Positions 9,501 to 16,623 of a stretch of DNA of 45,021 nucleotides are shown piece after piece. Every line of letters starts with the position of its first letter. Within the stretch, counting starts at the first letter, position 1. The position numbers and the translations under genes are program-made. The DNA is taken from positions 1 through 45,021 of the forward strand of contig JALUXV010000418.1 of the NCBI GenBank assembly GCA_027013165.1, in the 5' to 3' direction. A model generated the notes under the pieces. The model made no database searches. It saw only the letters and a program-made list of their open reading frames with translations, and was not told the origin of the DNA. This stretch comes from Alteromonadaceae bacterium. Lineage in GTDB: Bacteria > Pseudomonadota > Gammaproteobacteria > Enterobacterales > Alteromonadaceae.

Positions 9501-10693
9501 GCTAGTGTTTTGCCAGATAAGTCTTCAATGGTTTCAGCGTTGATATCAGACCGGATGAAAAAGTAATTGAGTGCGCTAACGTAAGGGTTAGTGAAGAGCA
9601 AATATTCTTCCCTGTCTTCTGTTTTAAAAGCGGCAACCAGTAAATCTTTTTCCTTGTCTTTAACCTCTTGCAGCGACTTCTCCCACACGTCAGTCGTAAA
9701 GTGAAATTTTGCGCCAGTTAAAAGGGATATTCTTTCAAGAAGATCATGCCCAAGTCCATCGTGGAGGCCTTGCTCGTTTCTAAACTCAAAGGGAGCCCAT
9801 GCATAGTCACCAGCCACGTTAATCACCGGATGTTGCTCAAGCCACACTTTTTCTTCATCAGTTAGCGAAAGCGAGCTACCTTGCTCATTCATGTTTTTTG
9901 GAGCTGACGTGTCAGAGGTTTGAAACCACTTGTTGTAAATAACTCGTCTCTCGGCTTCGCTGATAGCGTCAAGGCCTTTTTGGATAATACTTGCTAATAG
10001 TGGTTGTGCTTTTGAAGAGGCGAAATGGATGGGGTTTTTGCCAAGGTGGCGTGTTGACTTAAATGGCTTGATGGTACTAATACCCTCAATTTCGAGAGTA
10101 TAAATAAGGGCACCATAGGTATCAAATAGAACATCGGCTTTCCTTTCTAACACCATGTCTATGGCGTCACCAAAGGAGTCTGCGTCTACTAAAACGATAT
10201 CTGGAAAGTGTGTTTCGATGATTTCTCTATGAGCATACCCTTTTGGCATTGCTAGCCGTTTACCATTTAAGTCCTCGAAGTTATTGGCACTAACCTCTTG
10301 ATGTATAAAAAAGTAGTCGAGTGCTTCGAAGTAGGGGGAAGACAAGTTTAGGTAAGTTTTCCGTTCTTCGGTAACGTAAACAGCAGGTAAAACATCAAGT
10401 TTACCTTGTTGAATGCGTTGTAAGTTGTTTTCCCAGGTATCTGTAATAATTTGGTATTTTAGACCCGTATATTTTGATACGAGGTTGAGGTAGTCATTGG
10501 CAATGCCACTGTACTGCCCTTGCTCATCGACAAAGTTGAAGGGGGTCCAGTCAAGGCTCCCTCCTACCAGAATCTTTGGATTAGACGCCAACCATTCTTG
10601 TTCCTCCTTGGTTAACTCAATAAGAGGCGTTGCATTGAGGGAACACGACAACAAACAAGAGATCAGCAGGGTTAAAAAAAGCCTGATGTTCAT
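6521..10693 (-). CDS. Giant hybrid sensor histidine kinase with three periplasmic solute-binding-like domains
   Basis: This 1390 aa protein begins with a signal peptide or first membrane helix (about 1-22). Three tandem SBP_bac_3/PBPb domains follow (about 28-258, 275-515, 522-760), each introduced by an E/V-WL-x(3)-P/A segment and a (W)xPF motif. A membrane helix (about 775-797) leads to a PAS-like domain (about 812-925), HisKA with phospho-acceptor H932 in NMSHEIRTPMN, HATPase with GTGLGL, and a receiver with D1228 in IIIMDIRMPQ. The last 90 residues resemble an HPt helical bundle but lack the phospho-histidine. The architecture is like BvgS/EvgS, but with three instead of two sensor domains. 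The ATG lies one base after the stop of the HD-GYP regulator gene (TAACATG), so the two are probably translated together. The ligand is unknown; amino acids or similar small solutes are typical for the domain. Confidence 0.93.
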   Translation of the reverse strand: MNIRLFLTLLISCLLSCSLNATPLIELTKEEQEWLASNPKILVGGSLDWTPFNFVDEQGQYSGIANDYLNLVSKYTGLKYQIITDTWENNLQRIQQGKLDVLPAVYVTEERKTYLNLSSPYFEALDYFFIHQEVSANNFEDLNGKRLAMPKGYAHREIIETHFPDIVLVDADSFGDAIDMVLERKADVLFDTYGALIYTLEIEGISTIKPFKSTRHLGKNPIHFASSKAQPLLASIIQKGLDAISEAERRVIYNKWFQTSDTSAPKNMNEQGSSLSLTDEEKVWLEQHPVINVAGDYAWAPFEFRNEQGLHDGLGHDLLERISLLTGAKFHFTTDVWEKSLQEVKDKEKDLLVAAFKTEDREEYLLFTNPYVSALNYFFIRSDINAETIEDLSGKTLAIIINSAREEEIGSLIPDINTLYVESPEQAIAYVSEGKADFLYDSHAVISYLLTQNNVTNLRAFKTIPNSPVNNLHIAVRDDYEPLIGILNKALVHLENTDMQSIMDKWLINKRSGQSTQNIVLSESEKEWLSRNASFTIVGDPLWMPFEGFDENNNHVGIIQDYLDIFSEALNIEFTYIQTESWQESERQVTEREVDMVAAFPNHKPFSKLVFTDSYIDTPIVFVTQNENKYIENISQVMSKHITLLSDYPSTKDITLQYPNKHFYFVDTPEQGLDDLASGKTDVFIGSLAQVNYHIAENGYSGLRVVGKTEYNLAISFAVQREHAPLIPLLNRVLDNIPTATKQDIVDHWGNSELIVKTDYKLIFLITFVAILIISFVFIWNRRLQLEIALRTQTEQSLIQSEKNLSVVINNIPVIVYVVDLKTNKLLMANHNAIKTLKLNEGELTSLDASLIYAGTQIDINEQQLEISTLTGEKIDGLLSIIPIRFHGETALLHIVVNLTERIAMERALEEAKNNAVSANKAKSEFLANMSHEIRTPMNAIIGFTELLHEQVKDKKLRSFVTTIKSAGNSLLMLINDILDLSKIEAGKLSINKEVCNPHNIFEDISNIFTMNVRSKGLDFLLQVDEKIPHALILDSTRIRQILFNLVGNAVKFTDEGIITLKATALNEDDIHSKVDLRIDVKDTGIGIAPDKVTQIFDSFQQQEGQSVRKYGGTGLGLTISKRLTELMDGTISVSSELGKGSCFSVYLHEVDIASIEEPRPSQATEPTATKSTIFTGGAVLIVDDIQDNRDLLVEIFKGLNFECKEASNGLEAIEQTQNYHFDIIIMDIRMPQMDGYQAANIIKSSHPTIPIVALTASVMRDDYERQRRENFSGYLRKPILRQELIEELKKHLPYHEEEVHEEDSEIFSDVTEPFRNILIDEYLPQCQVLQQSNNLSAIADFANNLYLTANEHGIESVKSFAQELVSATEIFDIVTIKKALTDFSVCCKQ

Positions 10694-10694
10694 G

Positions 10695-11747
10695 TTAAAG
10701 ACGTACTATTTTTAAAAATTCCGGTAAATGAGCCACAAAAATTCCCACAAGAGTGGGGTCAAAGTGAGTACCGCTGTGCGCTTTTATATAGTCAACGGCT
10801 TTCTCTACGGGCCATGCTTTTTTGTATTGGCGTTTGTGTGTAAGTGCGTCAAATACATCAGCCAGTGCAACGATACGACCAAAGATGTGAATCTCTTCAC
10901 CTTTCAACCCTCTAGGGTAACCACTTCCATCCCACTTTTCGTGGTGTTCACGGGCAATAATAGCCGCGGCTGTGGTCAAACGGCGTTTAGAGCGATTTAA
11001 CATCTCAAACCCTCTGAGAGCATGTTGCCTCATCTCACTCATTTCTGCTGGAGACAGCTTAGCGGCCTTGTGAAGAATGTCTTTGGGTATAGTGATTTTC
11101 CCAATATCGTGCATAGGAGAGGCTAAAAATATGGTATTGATGTCTTCTTCTGATAACGAAGGAACATAACTAGCCAACAGTCTACTGGTTTCTGCCACCC
11201 GTCGAATATGTTGGCCTGTCTCATCCGACGTAGACTCCATTATTTCTAGAAGTACGTATAGCATTTCTATTTGCGCTTCTTCTATTTCGTTAGCAAGGCG
11301 AATAGCTTGAAGGCGCGCTTTCTTTTCAATAGTTTCCGCCCGCTGTTTGAGCTCTTGTCGCGATAATGCCAACTCTACATGTGTTCGCACCCGAGCAAGA
11401 AGTTCGTTGGCGTGGAAAGGTTTAACTATGTAATCCACTCCGCCAACATCAAAGCCTTCAGCTATGGCATCGGCATCGGCTTTGGCGGTTAAGAATATCA
11501 CTGGGATATCTTTAGTATTGGAAGAAGATTTTAGTGCTCGACACACGTCAAACCCATTGACTTTGGGCATCATTATATCGAGTAAAATAAGATCAAAAGG
11601 TTCGGAGTTTATGAGGGTTAAGGCTTCTTGCCCGTCTGTTGCAAACGAAAAACTGTAGCATTCTTCTTTGAGGATATTCATTGCCACTTGGATGTTTTCT
11701 GAGACATCATCGACAATTAAGATACGGATTTCACTACCACTTTTCAC
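10695..11747 (-). CDS. HD-GYP response regulator, probable c-di-GMP phosphodiesterase
   Basis: This 350 aa protein has an N-terminal receiver domain (acidic pocket DD at 13-14, phospho-acceptor D57 in LLDIMMPKVNGF, K109), a helical linker (125-165) and an HD-GYP domain. The HD pair is H213-D214 in SPMHDIGKI, followed by HH at 268-269 and GYP at 276-278 within DGSGYPRGLKGEEI. All signature residues are present, so it should be an active RpfG-like phosphodiesterase that hydrolyses c-di-GMP. The start is GTG, with AGGGAA six bases upstream; no in-frame ATG fits the receiver N-terminus. It is the first gene of a two-gene operon with the sensor kinase encoded one base downstream, its likely phosphodonor. 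Confidence 0.94.
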   Translation of the reverse strand: MKSGSEIRILIVDDVSENIQVAMNILKEECYSFSFATDGQEALTLINSEPFDLILLDIMMPKVNGFDVCRALKSSSNTKDIPVIFLTAKADADAIAEGFDVGGVDYIVKPFHANELLARVRTHVELALSRQELKQRAETIEKKARLQAIRLANEIEEAQIEMLYVLLEIMESTSDETGQHIRRVAETSRLLASYVPSLSEEDINTIFLASPMHDIGKITIPKDILHKAAKLSPAEMSEMRQHALRGFEMLNRSKRRLTTAAAIIAREHHEKWDGSGYPRGLKGEEIHIFGRIVALADVFDALTHKRQYKKAWPVEKAVDYIKAHSGTHFDPTLVGIFVAHLPEFLKIVRL

Positions 11748-11881
11748 ACTGCGTTCCCTATTCGCCGGTAAATAACCGCAAACTTCGCTGATTAATTAAG
11801 CATACGTAGTTTTGCTCAGATATCAAGCAAGGTATAACGCAAAAAGCGCATTTGTTGAAATAATTGGGTATGCGTGGCAGA

Positions 11882-11909
11882 AGGAGCCCAATTAAAAAAA
11901 AGGGCTCCT
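11882..11909 (-). repeat. Inverted repeat after putP, possible atypical terminator
   Basis: AGGAGCCC (11882-11889) and GGGCTCCT (11902-11909) form a perfect 8 bp stem 9 bases beyond the putP stop. On the minus strand eight T residues lie inside the 12 nt loop rather than after the stem. It is therefore not a standard intrinsic terminator, though its position suggests a transcript-end or stability role. Confidence 0.45.
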
Positions 11910-11918
11910 GAAAAAGGC

Positions 11919-13424
11919 CTATCTAGCGTTGAACACTGAAGTAAAGGTATCGTGAAGTGTTAGTGTTTCGTTGTCTGTGGACGAAAACTTACTTACTAAT
12001 ACTATGGTCAAGCTCGACAATATAAAGCCGGGAACAATTTCGTACATCCAACTACTCAGTGACTGCCCCTGTATGGTTATCGGTAAGTATATCCATAGTA
12101 GAACGGTAGTTGAGCCAACAATAATGCTGCTAAGGGCCGCGATACGGGTCATTGTGCGCTTGAAAAGACTGAATAGCACCAGTGGCCCAAACGCCGCACC
12201 AAATCCGGCCCAAGCGTTACTCACTAGGGATAAAATTGAGCTATCGCGGTCGTGGGCAAGGTAAACCGCTAGTAGAGATACCACTACAACACTGACGCGT
12301 CCTGCAATCACCAATTCTTTATCTGACGCATCTCTATGAACAAAAGCTTGATAAAAATCACTCGTCAAAGAGCTAGAAGTCACTAAAAGCTGCGAGGAAA
12401 TAGTACTCATGATAGCGGCGAGAATGGCTGCGAGTAAGAAGCCTCCAATGAAAGGGTGAAATAGTACTTGAGACAGGTGTAGGTAAATGGTTTCTGGGTC
12501 AATGGTTTCACCTTGTGCGGTAACATATGCAAGACCAAATAAACCTGTGGTGAGTGCGCCTATAAGAGAAATAACCATCCACCCCATACCGATATTGCGA
12601 GCAGTTGGAATGTCTTGAACTTTTCTTATCGCCATAAAGCGCACAATAATATGGGGTTGACCAAAGTAACCTAACCCCCATGACATAAGAGAAATAATGC
12701 CGATAAAACTAAGTGATGCACCGGTTTTAGCATTAATAAGTGGGTGGGTTAGGTTGGGGTTGATCTGGTTGATGGCAGTCAATGCGTTATCTAAACCGCC
12801 CAGTTCACTAATCACCACGGCAGGTACAAGTATCAATGACACAAACATGATGCAGCCTTGCACAAAGTCAGTCATGCTTACGGCCATGAAACCGCCTATT
12901 AATGTGTAGCTTACGACAACACCGGCGGTAATATATAACCCCAGTTCATAGTTGAGTGCGAATGAGGTTTCAAATAACTTGCCTCCAGCCACCACGCCTG
13001 ATGATGTATAAAGAGTAAAGAAAATAACGATAACGACAGATGCAATGACTCTTAGTGAACGACTGCTATCGTTAAAGCGGTTTTCGAAAAAGTCCGGTAA
13101 GGTAATTGAGTTTTTGGCGACCTCGGTATAAACCCTGAGACGCGGCGCAACCAGAAAATAGTTAGCTAATGCGCCTAAGGTTAGGCCAACGGCAATCCAT
13201 GCGGACGATATACCTGAAACATACATTGCACCGGGTAGGCCCATTAGCATCCAACCACTCATGTCAGATGCTCCAGCGGATAGTGCTGTTACAGAGGGGC
13301 TTAGTTGCCTGCCACCTAACATGAAGCCTTCGACATTTGTGTTTGTCTGCCGATAGGCAAATATACCTATACCAAGCATAGCTATGAAATAAAGCGCGAG
13401 TGAGATAAGGGTGCCTGTCGCCAT
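11919..13424 (-). CDS. putP: Sodium/proline symporter
   Basis: A 501 aa member of the solute:sodium symporter (SSS) family with about 13 membrane segments. The N-terminus carries the PutP-type stretch FMLGGRQLSPSVTALSAGAS and DMSGWMLMGLPGAMY, which line the Na+ and proline sites. Later come GWGLGYFGQPHIIVRFMAI and AAILAAIMSTISSQLLV, both characteristic of PutP, with SSL and TSDFY close to the Na2 site. Length matches E. coli PutP (502 aa). It is likely monocistronic: the upstream sigma/anti-sigma unit on the same strand ends at a strong terminator (13488-13512), and an inverted repeat follows its own stop. The substrate is inferred from family similarity; no putA lies in the window. Confidence 0.93.
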   Translation of the reverse strand: MATGTLISLALYFIAMLGIGIFAYRQTNTNVEGFMLGGRQLSPSVTALSAGASDMSGWMLMGLPGAMYVSGISSAWIAVGLTLGALANYFLVAPRLRVYTEVAKNSITLPDFFENRFNDSSRSLRVIASVVIVIFFTLYTSSGVVAGGKLFETSFALNYELGLYITAGVVVSYTLIGGFMAVSMTDFVQGCIMFVSLILVPAVVISELGGLDNALTAINQINPNLTHPLINAKTGASLSFIGIISLMSWGLGYFGQPHIIVRFMAIRKVQDIPTARNIGMGWMVISLIGALTTGLFGLAYVTAQGETIDPETIYLHLSQVLFHPFIGGFLLAAILAAIMSTISSQLLVTSSSLTSDFYQAFVHRDASDKELVIAGRVSVVVVSLLAVYLAHDRDSSILSLVSNAWAGFGAAFGPLVLFSLFKRTMTRIAALSSIIVGSTTVLLWIYLPITIQGQSLSSWMYEIVPGFILSSLTIVLVSKFSSTDNETLTLHDTFTSVFNAR

Positions 13425-13487
13425 TGTGTATCCTTGTTATTTTTTCTATATGCTAACAGGATTGTTCGCGACTCTCTAATTACAGCC

Positions 13488-13512
13488 AAAAAAAAGCGGC
13501 CATTTTGGCCGC
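13488..13512 (-). terminator. Strong intrinsic terminator after the anti-sigma gene
   Basis: On the minus strand TGGCCGC-type arms (stem 13496-13502 with 13506-13512, sequence GCGGCCATTTTGGCCGC on the plus strand) are followed by eight consecutive T residues (13488-13495). It lies 20 bases beyond the anti-sigma stop and isolates that operon from putP. Confidence 0.9.
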
Positions 13513-13531
13513 AAACGGAGGAGAGTGTGGC

Positions 13532-14236
13532 TTACGCCGAGAACTGCATTCGTGCAGAAATACGTTGTTTTACTTCTGATAAATCTGCGCCTATGTCACC
13601 CACTACTAATACGTTAGCTCGCTGCATTCTCATGCTTTCGCCTTGGTACAAGGTGTCGCTAAAGGCATCGGGTATGTCTACGTCACTGCGCTGTGGAACT
13701 ATGAACACTGACATTTTTCCCTCGGGCGTGTTCATAATTAGGTGAAGACTTCGCACTGTGTTCAAGTGACAATAATTAGCCACTTGCACGTCGCCAATTA
13801 AATCACTAAATTCAGCGCCAAAGCTAGCTAGCTTGGCGTTAACTTGTGCAAGGTCTACCGGTAGAGGTGAATGGGCTTGCTCAGTTTGCGCATACTGCAT
13901 GTGCGCTAACGCGTGGACGTCTAAGCTTACAGGTTGATTAACCCAGCTCATTACACCTACCCCCATCACGAAGGCTACAGAAGCCGCCAACCCGATATAC
14001 CACGGAGTTTTGCTTTTGTGGCGCGCCAAATCATTCGCTGATTGCTGCCAAATTAACTTGTGAGCTAAGTCTTCTGGCACAGGAATATTGAGCGACTGCT
14101 TCAACTGGTTATCGAAGGCTTTTTGCTCGTTCCAGAAAGCCATAAATTTTTCATTGGTTTTCGCCGCTTCAATGACGTCACTGTCAGTCGTGTTTGGATC
14201 TGCATAGATACGGCGTCTAAATTCTAACTCATCCAT
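13532..14236 (-). CDS. DUF3379-type membrane anti-sigma factor
   Basis: About 234 aa. A cytoplasmic N-terminal region (FRRRIYADPNTTDSDVIEA, FWNEQKAFDNQLKQSL, PEDLAHKLIWQQS) is followed by one membrane helix (TPWYIGLAASVAFVMGVGVM, about residues 78-98) and a periplasmic C-terminal domain. This matches the layout of DUF3379 proteins encoded next to ECF sigma factors. The frame stays open to an ATG at 14257, but I prefer the ATG at 14236: AGAGG lies eight bases upstream, and it overlaps the sigma stop in the coupled pattern ATGGATGA. No HxxxCxxC zinc anti-sigma motif is visible. Inferred role: it holds the sigma factor at the inner membrane until an envelope signal releases it. Confidence 0.83.
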   Translation of the reverse strand: MDELEFRRRIYADPNTTDSDVIEAAKTNEKFMAFWNEQKAFDNQLKQSLNIPVPEDLAHKLIWQQSANDLARHKSKTPWYIGLAASVAFVMGVGVMSWVNQPVSLDVHALAHMQYAQTEQAHSPLPVDLAQVNAKLASFGAEFSDLIGDVQVANYCHLNTVRSLHLIMNTPEGKMSVFIVPQRSDVDIPDAFSDTLYQGESMRMQRANVLVVGDIGADLSEVKQRISARMQFSA

Positions 14237-14741
14237 TTTGGCGACCTCTACTTTCATTTTGTTGCGATAGCGCCTCTTTTAATTGGTTTCTTGCGCGAAA
14301 AAGCCTTGTCATTACTGTGTTCTTATTTAAATTGAGATGTTGTGCAATCTCTTCTCCACTAAATCCCATGATAAGTTGCAGGACTAAGGGTTCTCTGTAT
14401 TCCACGCTGAGTTGACCGAGTAATCGATGTAGATCTCTGTCCTGTACGTCTCCCTCGGCAACTTGGGTGTCGTCGTGAAGAGACACATCGTCAATATCAA
14501 CTGTTTCAAGTTGTTTGCGTTCGAAGCGACGTGCATTTTCCCGGCGTAAAATGGTTATTAGCCAAGGTTTGGCCGCATTTTCGTCTTTTAAAGCGTCGAG
14601 TGAGCGCCATGCGCGTAAGAAGGTTTCTTGCACAATATCTTCCGCTATGGCTTTATCTTTTACTAGCCAATAGGCGTAGCGGTATATGTCTGCATGAAAC
14701 GCGTGTACTAACGCTTCATATCTTTTTTGTTTTGCTTTCAT
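14229..14741 (-). CDS. ECF-subfamily RNA polymerase sigma factor
   Basis: About 170 aa with the two-domain ECF layout. Region 2 is YRYAYWLVKDKAIAEDIVQ followed by ETFLRAWRSL; region 4 is LSVEYREPLVLQLIMGFSGE and EIAQHLNLNKNTVMTRLFRA, a clear helix-turn-helix. The open frame extends upstream to a GTG at 14834, but that extension is basic and phenylalanine-rich, unlike sigma factors. The ATG at 14741 gives a normal ECF length and region 2 starts right after it; the Shine-Dalgarno there is weak, so the exact start is uncertain. The stop overlaps the anti-sigma start. The gene follows batD by about 160 bp on the same strand, so it may be read both with the MoxR-Bat operon and from its own promoter. 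Confidence 0.88.
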   Translation of the reverse strand: MKAKQKRYEALVHAFHADIYRYAYWLVKDKAIAEDIVQETFLRAWRSLDALKDENAAKPWLITILRRENARRFERKQLETVDIDDVSLHDDTQVAEGDVQDRDLHRLLGQLSVEYREPLVLQLIMGFSGEEIAQHLNLNKNTVMTRLFRARNQLKEALSQQNESRGRQNG

Positions 14742-14904
14742 GTGAGATAAGACCCGGTTATTGCCAAATCTATTTCGCGCAAACATAAAAAATCCAAAAA
14801 AAATGTATGAAACTCTAGTTTTGCCGCCACCCACCTTAAGAGATCACGGCAAAAACAGAAATTTAATGATGTGTTTGTTGGCGTAAAGCTTAACCTATGT
14901 TTTG

Positions 14905-16623
14905 TTAGCTAGGATACAACTCGGAGAGCGTATGGCCTTTTTGGGCCTTTAATTTTTGATGCCACGATTTTCGCGCCTGTTTTAGTTGAACTAGTAGGTC
15001 TGATGCAGACGATGATTTACTGTCGCCATACTTACTGCCCATGAACTGGTCAAAAGCCGGTTGTAAGTATTTTGTCTCGTCAAAATCCGAGAGGCGGATG
15101 TGGTGAGCAGGCCGAGTTGAAAAATGGCGTAACCAAGCGGTTACCGCTAGTGCGGCGTTTGCGACATCATTTTTCTGCACGCATTTAACGAGCTGTTTGA
15201 AAGCTTCAGCTTCATCTAGATTGTTATGGGGTGTATTCAAAGGCGCTTGAGATGCGCTACTTAACGCAGCGGTCTTTGTACGCTTCATTACGGCCAGTAA
15301 TACTACTAGCGTGGCTATCCAAAGTAAGAAACTGGCAATGGCAATGTAAATCCAATAAGACGGAGCAGGCTCACTCTGCGGCATTGTATTCGATGGCGTT
15401 GTTTGTTCTGCGCTTTCTTCGGTATCCTGCATTATTGGCTCAGCGGCTATTGGGTTGCTTGTAGGTAGACTCGAAGAAGGGCTTACTACTACGCTGCGTG
15501 GAGGAAGTGTGGCGTATTCGGTGGCGCCAGTTGCAGTATTAAACCACGGTACTGTGATTTCTGGTAAAACAAAGCTTCCTGCCTGGGTTGGTATAATCGC
15601 CAAACTCGATTGACGCTGAGCGATCAGTGTATTGTCTCTTTCAACACTAGCGGTATTTGATTGGTCAGGGTACAGCTTAAAGTGAGGTGGATAGAAACTG
15701 GGGATCTCGGGCAGCACCGCTTCAGTAATACCCACCGCAGTAAGTGTTATTGCGCGAGTAATGGGCTCGCCTACGATGAAGTTCTCGCCTTGTGGCCATT
15801 GCTCGTCAATACGAACAAGCTCAGAAGGTAACCAGTCGTAATCAATTCCTTGAGGAATAGGGTTGATGGTTACGGTAATATCAGGACCTACACGGCTTAT
15901 CTCTTCGGTTTGATTAAATAGTCCAAAGCGTTTGTTGGTGTTGGCTGCCATGACTTCACCATTAAACACTGGGCCTCTAATGGTGAATTCACCAGACGAA
16001 AGGGGAATGACGGCAAAATTTCTTTCAATTATTTGATAGCGCTGACCATTAACGATATCGGTATATTGTTTATCTTCTCCAATTTGGGTGATTTCTGCAT
16101 TGGGCATTTCAGGTGCTTGTAAGCTGCCCCGTTCTATATTACTCGCTAAGAAAAGTTTGACCGTATACAGTAGCTGTTGGTTTAAATAGGCTTCGGTGTG
16201 GTTGACTTCTGTGGTGACGTAATACTTTCTCGCTTCACCTTGATTGTTGCTCGCTGGAATAACTTCAACGCGAATGGGTTGAGTTTGCTTTCCTTCAATG
16301 GTGAACGCAGGTATCACAAAAGTCCCTTCTTTACGCGGGAACAGCGTTGTCGTCCACGTGGTAGTTTGGCTGGTTGAGAAGTTAACTATTGACGTTTGGC
16401 TACTCACAGACGTACGTCCAACTACAAAGTCTTGCATTAAAGGTGAGCTATCAAAAGCATCGTTGTTGGCATCGCCACGGGCTACAATGGTGAGTCTTAT
16501 CGCTTCGTCGACCATGATGGGATTTGCACTGATGCTAGCTTCTACGGATTCAATATCTGCGAGGGCTAATTGAGACAGCAGTACACTGAAAACAAATAAT
16601 AAGGGCGTAAGGCTTCGTAACAT
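14905..16623 (-). CDS. batD: BatD-like protein (oxygen tolerance family)
   Basis: A 572 aa protein with an N-terminal signal peptide (LLFVFSVLLSQLALA), tandem Ig-like beta domains in the periplasm (about 23-400; conserved pieces FVVGRTSVSSQTSIVNFSTS and TLFPRKEGTFVIPAFTI), a membrane helix (about 426-450, WIYIAIASFLLWIATLVVLL) and a cytoplasmic C-terminal helical domain. This is the usual BatD plan. The start ATG abuts the batB stop (TAAATG). Bat proteins, with MoxR-type AAA+ ATPases, are thought to form an envelope-associated complex linked to stress tolerance. The exact biochemical role is unresolved in the family. Confidence 0.9.
   Translation of the reverse strand: MLRSLTPLLFVFSVLLSQLALADIESVEASISANPIMVDEAIRLTIVARGDANNDAFDSSPLMQDFVVGRTSVSSQTSIVNFSTSQTTTWTTTLFPRKEGTFVIPAFTIEGKQTQPIRVEVIPASNNQGEARKYYVTTEVNHTEAYLNQQLLYTVKLFLASNIERGSLQAPEMPNAEITQIGEDKQYTDIVNGQRYQIIERNFAVIPLSSGEFTIRGPVFNGEVMAANTNKRFGLFNQTEEISRVGPDITVTINPIPQGIDYDWLPSELVRIDEQWPQGENFIVGEPITRAITLTAVGITEAVLPEIPSFYPPHFKLYPDQSNTASVERDNTLIAQRQSSLAIIPTQAGSFVLPEITVPWFNTATGATEYATLPPRSVVVSPSSSLPTSNPIAAEPIMQDTEESAEQTTPSNTMPQSEPAPSYWIYIAIASFLLWIATLVVLLAVMKRTKTAALSSASQAPLNTPHNNLDEAEAFKQLVKCVQKNDVANAALAVTAWLRHFSTRPAHHIRLSDFDETKYLQPAFDQFMGSKYGDSKSSSASDLLVQLKQARKSWHQKLKAQKGHTLSELYPS

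Noticed and set aside
11882-11909. Firm terminator call for the inverted repeat after putP
   Set aside because: The T tract is inside the loop, and no alternative upstream arm of useful length pairs so as to place the T tract after a stem.
14742-14834. N-terminal extension of the ECF sigma factor from a GTG at 14834
   Set aside because: The extension is Phe/Arg/Gly-rich and lies before region 2. The ATG at 14741 gives a normal ECF length.
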